A stretch of DNA of 64,000 nt from an uncultured Nitrospirota bacterium (GTDB lineage Bacteria > Nitrospinota > Nitrospinia > CAJXCL01). The stretch spans positions 1 to 64,000 of the forward strand of contig CAJXCL010000004.1 of NCBI GenBank assembly GCA_913051775.1. Reading direction: 5' to 3'. This document shows, piece after piece, positions 35,967 to 47,232 of the stretch. Numbering within the stretch: the first letter of the stretch is position 1; each line of letters begins with the position of its first letter. The notes beneath the pieces were generated by a model, which worked only from the letters and a program-made list of their open reading frames with translations, did not search any database and had not been told where the DNA came from. A program made the position numbers and the translations under genes.

Positions 35967-35993
35967 TTGACGGCAGGCAGAAATGAGTATAAT
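35967..35993 (+). promoter_or_regulatory. Promoter-like sequence for the gene at 36022
   Basis: TTGACG (35967-35972) and a perfect TATAAT (35988-35993) face the plus-strand gene; the spacing is 15 bases, shorter than ideal. It points away from the nuo promoter, so the 290-base region is divergent. Confidence 0.45.
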
Positions 35994-36021
35994 GGATGAA
36001 TAGTTTTTTTTGAATATTTAT

Positions 36022-36471
36022 ATGAGTGAGAAATTTAAAATATACTTTTTCCCTATTGAAGAGCCACGCATGGACTGTGTCTGTGAAGCAGTCCAAAAAG
36101 GACTTAAGTTTTTAGATGGTTTATACAATAAATATAAAGATGTGAAGGATGTAAGTTTGTATGTCTGGTCAAAACAAGATATTCCATATTATTTCAAAGA
36201 ATCATTTACTCCGGAAGCGATTAAAATATTAACGGATGGAAAGACGTTAGTTGGAGTCAATCTAAAAATAAAACTCGAATCACATGAAACATTCAGCACA
36301 TCTTCTAACGTTGAAACAATCTTGACCGCGCACCCTAATAAAAAAATGTTTGATGACATATCTGCATCTATTGCTAAGGGTACCGTTAAAACTGTTGTAA
36401 TCATTAATGATGAAAAGAAATCAGAACCATGGTTAACAACCTGGGCTCCGAACCTGGAAAAGATTGAATGA
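36022..36471 (+). CDS. Hypothetical protein (149 aa)
   Basis: I do not recognise this 149-residue soluble protein. It starts MSEKFKIYFFPIEEPRMDC, contains alternating strand/helix segments (VSLYVWSKQDIPYYF, KTVVIINDEKKSEPWLTTW) and only two cysteines, both in the DCVCEAV stretch near residue 18. The ATG at 36022 is preferred; a TTG 12 bases upstream is possible, and neither has a good ribosome site. A promoter-like sequence lies about 30 bases upstream. It precedes the orphan nuoF/nuoE pair by 221 bases on the same strand, so a functional link is possible but not shown. Confidence 0.65.
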   Translation: MSEKFKIYFFPIEEPRMDCVCEAVQKGLKFLDGLYNKYKDVKDVSLYVWSKQDIPYYFKESFTPEAIKILTDGKTLVGVNLKIKLESHETFSTSSNVETILTAHPNKKMFDDISASIAKGTVKTVVIINDEKKSEPWLTTWAPNLEKIE

Positions 36472-36692
36472 ATTTTTGCTGAATGGCTTCCTCCATCATT
36501 TTCTCTTAATCCCAATTTCGAAAATATGATTTTAGCTTTTTCTCATTTTCCCGATGCATTGTGAGAATTTGCTTTATTTAGAAAATTTTCTACTCTCGAC
36601 AAACGGTTCACATATTATTTTTTATATTCATATAAATCAAATTATTAAAATATTTTCTTTAAGTATTAATTTAAGTATATCATTTAAGTTTT

Positions 36693-37952
36693 ATGGAATC
36701 TTATCTATTAAAAAACATAAACCTGCCTGATTTAAAGCTACTTAAAACAGCTCTTGATTTTGGGGCTTATAATGGTTTTTTGAAATGCCTGGATAGCTAT
36801 AGCCCAAAAGATGTTGTTGAAGAAATTGAGGCGTCGGGGCTTAGGGGGAGGGGAGGAGGATGGTATTCCACAGGTCAGAAGTGGAATTCTCTTAAAAGAG
36901 TAAAAAATAAACCTGCTTATTTCTGTTGTAACTGCTCAGAAGGGGAACCGGGTTCTTTTAAAGATCGCTTGATAATAGAAAAAAATCCTCACCTATTGCT
37001 CGAGGGAGTTGCTATTGCCTCATATGCACTGGGTGTTAATACTGCCTATATTTGTGTGAGAGGAGAATTTACCGAAGCGACTGAAATTCTAAAAAAATCC
37101 CTTACAGATGCTAAAGCAAAGAAGTTGCTTGGAAAAAATATTCATAATACAGGCTATGATTTAAAGATTATTATTTTTAGAACGGGTGGAAATTACATTT
37201 GCGGTGAAGAGACCGCGCTTCTTAATTCCTTGGAAGGTTGGCCCGCAACACCAAGAGAAAAGCCGCCCTATCCGGCTGAAGCAGGGTTATATGGATGTCC
37301 CACCATAATTAACAATGTGGAGACTGTTTCAAATATCCCTTACATTATTAATAATGGGGTGGATTGGTTTAGCGCTATAGGTTGCAGGGAATGCCCGGGG
37401 AATATGCTTTTTTCAATCAGTGGTCACGTAAAAAAGCCGGGTGTGTATGAAATACCTATAGGAAGCTTTACGTTGCGGGAAATTATCGACCAGTTTGCGG
37501 GCGGCCCTAATAACGGACATTCAATAAAAGCAGTAATCCCGGGAGGTGGGTCTTCCGGCTTTTTATCGCAAAAGGAATTGGATATTACAATGAATCCTGA
37601 TTCGCTAAAAAAGATTGGTTCATCCTTCGGGACAGGATCCATTATTGTTATGGGGGATCAAGCGGATATAGTAAAAATGACCCGTAAACTTGCCAAGTTT
37701 TTTAGGGATGAAAGTTGTAAAAATGAATGTGAGATTTGTAAAAAAGGAAGCATAGAGCTTACTTACCATCTTCTCCAAATTGAAAAAGGAGAGGGGAAAA
37801 GTGAAAATTTAAGTAAAATCCATAAAACTATTGAATCCATGAAAGATGGAGGAATTTGTGCTATGCCACAAACAGCATCATCTGTTATTAAAAGCGCTTT
37901 ACAAAGATTTCCTCATGAATTTAATAATAAAATAGCTAATAAGGTAAGCTAA
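36693..37952 (+). CDS. Divergent NuoF-like flavoprotein (orphan)
   Basis: A 419-residue paralogue of NuoF/HoxF, expected to bind NAD(P)H, FMN and a [4Fe-4S] cluster. The fold motifs are kept: CNCSEGEPGSFKDR, GGNYICGEETALLNSLEG and VIPGGGSSGFL. Two functional sites differ from the operon's own NuoF. The FMN/NADH loop GRGGAGFPTG is GRGGGWYSTG, and the N3 ligand motif is C342-x3-C346-x2-C349 (one residue longer than C-x2-C-x2-C), with the fourth cysteine C389 in GGICAMPQTA. It pairs with the nuoE-like gene 3 bases downstream. It may serve another oxidoreductase or an NADPH-linked step; the partner is unknown. Confidence 0.9.
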   Translation: MESYLLKNINLPDLKLLKTALDFGAYNGFLKCLDSYSPKDVVEEIEASGLRGRGGGWYSTGQKWNSLKRVKNKPAYFCCNCSEGEPGSFKDRLIIEKNPHLLLEGVAIASYALGVNTAYICVRGEFTEATEILKKSLTDAKAKKLLGKNIHNTGYDLKIIIFRTGGNYICGEETALLNSLEGWPATPREKPPYPAEAGLYGCPTIINNVETVSNIPYIINNGVDWFSAIGCRECPGNMLFSISGHVKKPGVYEIPIGSFTLREIIDQFAGGPNNGHSIKAVIPGGGSSGFLSQKELDITMNPDSLKKIGSSFGTGSIIVMGDQADIVKMTRKLAKFFRDESCKNECEICKKGSIELTYHLLQIEKGEGKSENLSKIHKTIESMKDGGICAMPQTASSVIKSALQRFPHEFNNKIANKVS

Positions 37953-37955
37953 ATT

Positions 37956-38432
37956 ATGTCTAAAATTAATACGGTTCAAAAAGAAAAAATCCATAAAATT
38001 TTAAAGTATTATCCAGATAATCAATCGGCTTTGCTTCCTATCCTGTTTTACCTTCAGGATGAAAACCGTTATCTTGATGATATGGTGTTATGGGAACTTT
38101 GTGAAATCCTTGATATGAACTTCCAATTTATAAAAGATGTAGCGGAATATTATGTAATGCTTAGAACTCAGCCGGTTGGAGAAAAGCTCATCCGTGTATG
38201 TACCAATGTGGCATGTACCCTATGCGGTAGTGAAGAGCTGGTTGAATATATGGAGGAAAAACTCAGAATTAAAGTGGGAGAGACATCAAAAGACGGCAAA
38301 TATTCTCTTTTTACGGCACATTGTCTAGCCTGCTGTAACAACGGTCCCGCTATACAGGTCAATGATAAATATTACAAGCATATCTCCAGAAAAGATATAG
38401 ATCGACTATTGGAAACCACCGATGCAAAATAG
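37956..38432 (+). CDS. NuoE-like [2Fe-2S] protein (orphan)
   Basis: A 158-residue paralogue of NuoE/HoxE. Ligands for a [2Fe-2S] cluster are seen as VCTNVACTLC (C-x4-C, with an extra cysteine) and AHCLACCNNGPAIQVND (C-x3-C, again with an extra neighbouring cysteine; the usual form is ECLGSCGTAP). The N-terminal helical domain is normal (LLPILFYLQDENRYL). It follows the NuoF-like gene by 3 bases, in the F-then-E order opposite to the main operon. The pair has no adjacent catalytic subunit; the next gene, isocitrate dehydrogenase, is convergent. Confidence 0.9.
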   Translation: MSKINTVQKEKIHKILKYYPDNQSALLPILFYLQDENRYLDDMVLWELCEILDMNFQFIKDVAEYYVMLRTQPVGEKLIRVCTNVACTLCGSEELVEYMEEKLRIKVGETSKDGKYSLFTAHCLACCNNGPAIQVNDKYYKHISRKDIDRLLETTDAK

Positions 38433-38538
38433 CCCTGTAAACTATCCATCGGTAGAAAATTGGGTTAAACCTTATCTATTACCGATTATACAATCACTAA
38501 TCAAGGCGTATTTCCGGCTCTTTCATAGCCCTTTGGCC

Positions 38539-41408
<2,870 letters not shown>

Positions 41409-42707
41409 CTATTTTTTACCAAAAACTCTACCAAATATAGTATCCACATGTTTTAAATGGTATTTTACATTAAAAGCACTGTTTATATCTTTCGTGGTCA
41501 GATATTTCTTTATATCTTTATCTTTCGTTAACAAATTTTTAAAGTTTTTACCATTCTTTTTTGCGCGCATAGCATTTTTTTGGACAATATTATATGCAAG
41601 CTCTCTTGAAATGCCCCGTTTCGCCAGTTCCAGAAGAATTCTTTGAGAAAAAATCAGTCCCTGAGTTTTATCGAGATTCTTTTTCATGTTTTCAGGATAA
41701 ACAACAAGATTTTTAATAAGGGTACGCACTTTATTAAGCATATAATTTAACAGAATAGTAGAATCCGGAAGGATGACGCGTTCTACCGATGAATGGCTTA
41801 TATCTCTTTCATGCCACAAAGCGATATTTTCATGAGCTGCTAATGAGTTAGAGCGGATGATTCTTGTCAGACCGCATATTTGTTCCGCAGTGACAGGGTT
41901 TTTTTTATGCGGCATGGCAGAGGACCCTTTTTGTCCAGCAGCAAATTGTTCTTCTGCTTCCATGACTTCTGTTCTTTGAAGATGCCTGATTTCTAAAGCG
42001 AATTTTTCAAGCGACCCTGCGATAACAGCTAAGGTAGATAAATATTCCGCATGCCTGTCCCTCTGAATAATCTGGCTTGAAACAGGAGCCGGGGTTAAAC
42101 CTGATTTTTTGCAGACATATTCTTCAACTGAAGGATCTATATTCGCGTAAGTTCCAACTGCTCCGGAGATTTTTCCATAACTGATGACATCTTTAGCCCG
42201 TTTCATCCTGATGATGTTTCTTTTGACTTCTTCATACCAGAGCGCCATTTTAAGGCCAAAGGTTACGGGTTCCGCATGAACTCCGTGAGAACGGCCAATC
42301 ATAATCGTATTTTTATGTTTAAGGGCCTTTTCCTTTATTGCTTTGGCTAAATGGTTTAAGTCGTTCAACAAAATATCGGAGGCTTCTTTTAATTGAATGG
42401 CAAGGCCGGTATCAAGGATGTCAGATGAGGTTAAACCGAGGTGGATATAGCGGGAATCCTCTCCCACATATTCAGCAACATTTGTTAAAAAAGCTATTAT
42501 GTCGTGTCTGGTCTTTTCCTCAATCAGGTTAATTCTATTTATATCAAAATCTGCTTTTTTTTTAATATTATTAACGGCTGACTTAGGGATTTCTCCTAAT
42601 TTCTCCAAAGCCACACAGGCAAGGACTTCTACAAAAAGCCATTTTTTAAGTTTATTTTCCTGGCTCCAGATTTTGGCCATTTCCGGCCGTGAATATCTTT
42701 CTATCAT
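41409..42707 (-). CDS. purB: Adenylosuccinate lyase
   Basis: PurB catalyses two fumarate-releasing steps in purine synthesis (SAICAR to AICAR, adenylosuccinate to AMP). The protein is 432 residues from the chosen ATG at 42707 (MIERYSRPEMAKIW), where family members begin; an open frame extends 20 residues further upstream but adds only non-family sequence. Seen: GLTSSDILDTGLA, MIGRSHGVHAEPVTFGLKMALW, the signature GSSAMPHKKNPV and WHERDISHSSVER with the catalytic His. It is convergent with nothing upstream but divergent from holB, and a GTCATTTCG-type repeat lies between the two starts. Confidence 0.95.
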   Translation of the reverse strand: MIERYSRPEMAKIWSQENKLKKWLFVEVLACVALEKLGEIPKSAVNNIKKKADFDINRINLIEEKTRHDIIAFLTNVAEYVGEDSRYIHLGLTSSDILDTGLAIQLKEASDILLNDLNHLAKAIKEKALKHKNTIMIGRSHGVHAEPVTFGLKMALWYEEVKRNIIRMKRAKDVISYGKISGAVGTYANIDPSVEEYVCKKSGLTPAPVSSQIIQRDRHAEYLSTLAVIAGSLEKFALEIRHLQRTEVMEAEEQFAAGQKGSSAMPHKKNPVTAEQICGLTRIIRSNSLAAHENIALWHERDISHSSVERVILPDSTILLNYMLNKVRTLIKNLVVYPENMKKNLDKTQGLIFSQRILLELAKRGISRELAYNIVQKNAMRAKKNGKNFKNLLTKDKDIKKYLTTKDINSAFNVKYHLKHVDTIFGRVFGKK

Positions 42708-42927
42708 ATTAAACGCTTGGTAAGAGTCATAAACCTTCATACTAAATGCTTTAAACAGAAAAAGCAATTAACAAATAAAGATAGGTACTGAGAAAATCCT
42801 GTAATAAACATCATTTTTATTGTCATTTCGAATTGATCGGGAATCCAGATTTCCACTTACATAGGCATGACATTGTAAAATCTCCAAAACAATTTTATTG
42901 TCCATTTCAGTATGTTAAACTACTGCT

Positions 42928-43914
42928 ATGTCATTTTCAGAAATAATTGGACAGGAGAGGCCGGTAAGGATATTACAATCTTCACTTAAGAAAGGGGATG
43001 TTTCACATGCTTACTTATTTTACGGGCCGGAAGGGATAGGGAAGCGGCTAACTGCATTGAACTTTGCAAAAGCTATGAATTGTTTATCTTTAGATGACAA
43101 TTCCTGCGGAGAATGTATTCACTGCAAGAAGTTTGATAATGAAAATTTCCCTGATTTTTCGGTGGTTGAACCTGCGGATGGAAATATTAAGATTGAGGTT
43201 ATCAGAGAACTGCAGAGAAAAATCAGTTATCGACCTTATGAAGGGAAATTTAAAGTTATCTTTATACATGGAGCAGAAGAAATGACTCTCGGAGCCGCTA
43301 ATTCTTTTCTTAAAACTTTAGAAGAACCACCAGGCGCCACGGTTTTTATTTTGGTATGCCACAATTTTAATTTACTGTTACCCACTATTATATCCCGGTG
43401 TCAGAAAATTCAATTCAACCTTATACCTGTGAAAACTATAAAAAATATTCTTATAAAGGAAAAACAAATAACGCCGGAAGATGCTCACTTGATGGCATCC
43501 TATTCACAAGGACGATTGGGAAAGGCTTTAGAGATGGGTGTCAGGGATATAATGAAAATGAGAAACGAAATCCTAAATTTAATGCAGAGTGTCTCTTTTG
43601 ATGAAATGGATTTGATATTTAAAAAAAATAAAGCATGGAGTAGTGACAAGGAAAATTTAGAAATCATATTGGCATCTATTTTAAACATTGTGCGTGATAT
43701 GGTTGTTTTGAAAGGTACAAAAAACGAAAAACTCATTGCGAATCTGGATGTAAAAGATAAATTAATTTCTTTAATTAGAGTTTCTAATATCAATCAGTTA
43801 ATTTTTTTGTTTTATTCTATTGAGGAAACAATCCGTCATTTTAAAAGAAACATTAATGCGCAGCTTTTGTTAGACACGTTGATGATTAAAATGTGCTCTG
43901 TTTTTGAGAAATAA
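42928..43914 (+). CDS. holB: DNA polymerase III subunit delta'
   Basis: A 328-residue clamp-loader subunit. The AAA+ ATP-binding-like loop is YFYGPEGIGKRLTALNFAKA near 30-47 and the zinc-binding module is seen as C-x2-C-x2-C in CGECIHCKKF plus an upstream cysteine. Further blocks are YEGKFKVIFIHGAEEMTLGAANSFLKTLEEPP and ISRCQKIQFN (SRC motif). holB-ricT-metG is a widespread gene order, which supports delta' over DnaX. A repeat hairpin of family B separates it from ricT. Confidence 0.93.
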   Translation: MSFSEIIGQERPVRILQSSLKKGDVSHAYLFYGPEGIGKRLTALNFAKAMNCLSLDDNSCGECIHCKKFDNENFPDFSVVEPADGNIKIEVIRELQRKISYRPYEGKFKVIFIHGAEEMTLGAANSFLKTLEEPPGATVFILVCHNFNLLLPTIISRCQKIQFNLIPVKTIKNILIKEKQITPEDAHLMASYSQGRLGKALEMGVRDIMKMRNEILNLMQSVSFDEMDLIFKKNKAWSSDKENLEIILASILNIVRDMVVLKGTKNEKLIANLDVKDKLISLIRVSNINQLIFLFYSIEETIRHFKRNINAQLLLDTLMIKMCSVFEK

Positions 43915-43937
43915 ATGGAGCTGCAATTAAAAACACT

Positions 43938-44002
43938 TGCCACAAAGACACCAAGGAACAAAAGATAAGAAATTTCTTAGTGTCTTTGTGACTTAGTGGC
44001 TA
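43938..44002. repeat. Family B palindrome between holB and ricT
   Basis: GCCACAAAGACACCAAGG pairs with CTTAGTGTCTTTGTGACTTAGTGGC apart from small bulges. A near-identical copy lies at 44964-45026, directly before metG. Confidence 0.65.
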
Positions 44003-44021
44003 ATTATTTCAAAGGGGATTA

Positions 44022-44903
44022 ATGGAAAAGGATAAAAATGAAAAGTCTAAACATTGCGTTGGAATTAGTTTGAAAAACAATTCAAAAAGCTTTGATTATG
44101 ACCCAAATTCCATAAAACTCCGAGTGGGAGATATGTGTATTGTAGAAACCAACTGGGGAGAAGATATCGGGATGGCTGTCATGTCTGAAAGAAGCACCTG
44201 CTGTAAAAAGAAAGGAAGACATTATAAGAAGGTATTACGAAAGGCCTCAAAAGAAGATTTAAGAAAAAGCGAATTTAATGATCAGCGCACAAAAGAGGCA
44301 TACCAGTTCTGTTTGCAAAAAATTAAAGAACGAAAAATCCTCATGAAACTCTTTCAAGTAAATATGAACCTTGAAGCTACAAAAGCAAAATTTTATTTTT
44401 CGGCTGAAGGGCGGGTGGATTTTCGTGTGCTTATTAAAGATCTGACGCAGAAATTTAAAATGAAGATTGAGATGAGACAAATTGGAGTAAGAGATCAAGC
44501 CAAGCTTATGGGAGGTTGCGGGCCATGCGGACTGAAACTTTGCTGTTCAGGTTTTTTAAGGGATTTTGAACCTGTTTCGATTAGAATGGCAAAAAACCAG
44601 AACCTTGCGCTCAACCCGATGAAAATAACAGGTGCTTGCGGACGTCTCCTTTGCTGTCTTATCTATGAGAATGATAATTATAAAGAGTTAAAAAAGAATC
44701 TCCCTAAAAATGGAATAATGGTTGAAACGCCTCAAGGAGAAGCAAAGGTAACTGGCACAGATATTATTCAGCAAAAAGTATTTGTGGAGTTGGAGGAAGG
44801 AAAAAGATCGTCTTTTCAAATTAATGAAATCGAGACGATTAAAAAAAATGTTAAAAACTTGAAACATGAAAACCAGCAGGGGAAAAATGATAAACCGACT
44901 TAA
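44022..44903 (+). CDS. ricT: RicT/YaaT-like PSP1-domain protein
   Basis: A 293-residue member of the PSP1 family (Bacillus RicT/YaaT, part of the Y-complex that controls RNase Y-dependent mRNA processing). The hallmark is the cysteine-rich centre GGCGPCGLKLCCSGFL and GACGRLLCCLIYENDNYKEL, which in RicT participates in iron-sulfur binding. Preceding features include CIVETNWGEDIGMAV and VDFRVLIKDLTQKFKMKIEMRQIG. The C-terminal tail is lysine-rich. It is placed between holB and metG as in many bacteria. In a diderm without RicA/RicF its partners are unknown. Confidence 0.9.
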   Translation: MEKDKNEKSKHCVGISLKNNSKSFDYDPNSIKLRVGDMCIVETNWGEDIGMAVMSERSTCCKKKGRHYKKVLRKASKEDLRKSEFNDQRTKEAYQFCLQKIKERKILMKLFQVNMNLEATKAKFYFSAEGRVDFRVLIKDLTQKFKMKIEMRQIGVRDQAKLMGGCGPCGLKLCCSGFLRDFEPVSIRMAKNQNLALNPMKITGACGRLLCCLIYENDNYKELKKNLPKNGIMVETPQGEAKVTGTDIIQQKVFVELEEGKRSSFQINEIETIKKNVKNLKHENQQGKNDKPT

Positions 44904-44963
44904 ACTATGAAAATAATTAAGCAGAGATCGCGGGGGGCAGGGCTGTAACCAAAAAATGTTTTT

Positions 44964-45026
44964 GCCACAAAGACACCAAGGCATAAAAAACAAATTTTTC
45001 TTAGTGTCTTTGTGACTTAGTGGCTA
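44964..45026. repeat. Family B palindrome between ricT and metG
   Basis: Same arms as the 43938 copy (GCCACAAAGACACCAAGG, TTAGTGTCTTTGTGACTTAG). The two copies share their flanking TAATTATTTCAA. Confidence 0.65.
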
Positions 45027-45051
45027 ATTATTTCAATCAAAGCATAAAAAT

Positions 45052-47022
45052 ATGCAAAATAAAAAATTCTACGTAACAACACCTATCTATTATGTAAATG
45101 ATTTGCCTCATCTCGGCCATGCATACACCACTGTAGCGGCTGATATCATTTCCCGTTTTAAGCGCTTACAGGGCTATGATGTCTTCTTTCTGACCGGTAC
45201 GGATGAACATGGTCAAAAAGTAGAACAGGCAGCTCAAAAAAGGAACGTAGCTCCCCAGGAACACTGCGATGAACTCCATCTCAGATTTAAAGAATTATGG
45301 AAGCGGCTGAATGTTTCTAATAATGATTTTATCCGCACAACTGAAGAACGCCATAAAGAAATTGTAAGGCAAGTTCTTCAGGTATTGTTCGATAAGGGAG
45401 AGATTTATAAAGATTCTTATGAAGGATGGTACTGTCTTCCAGATGAGAGATTTTGGACTGAGAAGGATCTGGTAAAAGGCAATTGTCCGGAATGCGGCAG
45501 AAAAGTGGATCGCATCAAAGAGTATAATTATTTCTTTAAGATGGGCAAGTACCAGAACTGGCTAAATGAATACATTAAATCCAATGAAATTGTAATTTTA
45601 CCTTCTAATCGCAGAAATGAAGTGCTCGGGTTTCTAAACAAAGAGCTTGGCGACTTGTGCATTTCGCGCCCTAAAGAGCGTTTGAAATGGGGAATTCCGC
45701 TTCCATTTGATGAAGACTATGTGACTTATGTCTGGTTTGACGCCCTCATTAATTATATAACGGCTGCAGGTTATCACAAGGATGAAAAAAGTTTTAATCA
45801 CTGGTGGCCTGCTGATTTTCATCTTGTGGGAAAGGATATTCTGACAACCCATTCGGTTTACTGGTTGACCATGTTAAAGGCTGTGGGAATCCCACTCCCT
45901 GAAAATATTTTTGCGCATGGGTGGTGGACAGTCAACGGACAGAAAATGTCTAAATCTTTGCTTAATGTTGTTGAGCCAAATAGATTAATCAATGAATACG
46001 GAGCAGACGCAGTACGTTATTTTTTAATGAGGGAAGTCCCTTTTGGTCTGGATGGTGATTTTTCCCATGAAGCACTGATAGGACGAATTAATACCGATTT
46101 GGCGAATAATCTCGGAAACCTATTGAATCGCACTCTAAATATGGTTCAGAGGTATTTTAATGGAACTATTCCTGAACCAGTCGGTGATAATGACATGGAG
46201 AGAGATCTCATTAATAAAGCTGCTCAAATAGTTCAGGAAGTTGAAAAACTGTTGGAATGTCTTGAATTCAGCAAAATACTGGTCTCTATCTGGGAATTTA
46301 TAGACGCTACAAATAAATATATTGATTCTTCTGCGCCATGGAACCTGGCTAAGTCTGAGGAAATGAGAGGAAGGTTATCTACTGTTATGTATAATGCCCT
46401 CGAAGCTTTAAGGACCATCGCTATTCTTCTTTATCCATTTATGCCGGAGAAAGCCGATGAAATTCATAGACAAATCGGTATGACTGAAGATTCTTTATCC
46501 CAGGAAATGGATTCAGTGAAAAAATGGGGCGGTGTGAAAGCAGGTGTGTCAATTAACCGTAGTGAACAACTCTTTCCGAGGATTGATGATGACAGGAAAG
46601 AAGAATTGCTGAAAAAATTAAAGGGAGAAAGCATGGAAGAAAGTAAAAAAGAAACTCAAGAAAACAAAAAAGAAGATCATGGTTCTTCAGCCGATTTAAA
46701 TATGATAAGTATTGATGAATTTGCAAAGTTGGATCTGAGGGTAGGGGAGATTAAAGAAGCGGAGAAGGTAGAAAAATCAAAAAGGCTGATAAAACTGAAA
46801 GTAAATATCGGCGTAGAAACTCGGCAGGTTGTGGCTGGTATTGCAACATGTTACAGCGCGGACGAACTGATCGGAAAAAAAATTATATTAGTTGCAAATC
46901 TAAAGCCGGCCCGACTTATGGGAATTGAGTCACAGGGAATGGTATTAGCGGCAACCTCAGGCGATAAAATTACCTTAGCAGGTTTTCAGGATGAGGTAAC
47001 TCTTGGATCGAGGGTGAAGTGA
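45052..47022 (+). CDS. metG: Methionyl-tRNA synthetase
   Basis: A class I synthetase of 656 residues. The HIGH motif is HLGH (residues about 20-23, in YVNDLPHLGHAYTTV), the KMSKS motif is GQKMSKSLLN, and a single zinc knuckle CPECG is seen, with a partial partner in YCLPDERF (second cysteine replaced by Asp). The anticodon-binding region includes NLLNRTLNMV and SSAPWNLAK. A C-terminal EMAP/Trbp111-type tRNA-binding domain, connected by a charged linker at about 525-550, starts near DLRVGEIKEAEKVEKSKRL and ends AGFQDEVTLGSRVK. It is the third gene of holB-ricT-metG. Confidence 0.96.
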   Translation: MQNKKFYVTTPIYYVNDLPHLGHAYTTVAADIISRFKRLQGYDVFFLTGTDEHGQKVEQAAQKRNVAPQEHCDELHLRFKELWKRLNVSNNDFIRTTEERHKEIVRQVLQVLFDKGEIYKDSYEGWYCLPDERFWTEKDLVKGNCPECGRKVDRIKEYNYFFKMGKYQNWLNEYIKSNEIVILPSNRRNEVLGFLNKELGDLCISRPKERLKWGIPLPFDEDYVTYVWFDALINYITAAGYHKDEKSFNHWWPADFHLVGKDILTTHSVYWLTMLKAVGIPLPENIFAHGWWTVNGQKMSKSLLNVVEPNRLINEYGADAVRYFLMREVPFGLDGDFSHEALIGRINTDLANNLGNLLNRTLNMVQRYFNGTIPEPVGDNDMERDLINKAAQIVQEVEKLLECLEFSKILVSIWEFIDATNKYIDSSAPWNLAKSEEMRGRLSTVMYNALEALRTIAILLYPFMPEKADEIHRQIGMTEDSLSQEMDSVKKWGGVKAGVSINRSEQLFPRIDDDRKEELLKKLKGESMEESKKETQENKKEDHGSSADLNMISIDEFAKLDLRVGEIKEAEKVEKSKRLIKLKVNIGVETRQVVAGIATCYSADELIGKKIILVANLKPARLMGIESQGMVLAATSGDKITLAGFQDEVTLGSRVK

Positions 47023-47023
47023 A

Positions 47024-47179
47024 ATGATTTACTTATTCAATGATATACTTGCCCGGGTTGACAGGGATACCATTGAGCATAACGGAACAATGCAAATGTG
47101 GTCCCATCGGCTTTGCCTGATTGCGATATTAATTATCCTCTCTTTCTTCTATCACCAACTTCCACAAGATTTTTTTTAG
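47024..47179 (+). CDS. Small single-helix membrane protein after metG (51 aa)
   Basis: An open frame of 51 codons, ATG at 47024-47026 to TAG at 47177-47179, starting 1 base after the metG stop. It has a polar N-terminus MIYLFNDILARVDRDTIEHN, then a hydrophobic helix about residues 30-42 (RLCLIAILIILSFF) and a short tail YHQLPQDFF. The tight spacing after metG, the GAGGGTGAAG ribosome-site-like sequence in the end of metG, and the clean membrane pattern support a real gene. No family recognised. It may be a small protein co-translated with metG. Confidence 0.5.
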   Translation: MIYLFNDILARVDRDTIEHNGTMQMWSHRLCLIAILIILSFFYHQLPQDFF

Positions 47180-47232
47180 AATTGTGATCATATCTCGTGA
47201 CGAAAGCATATCTGTGGTCAATAAGGGGTAGA

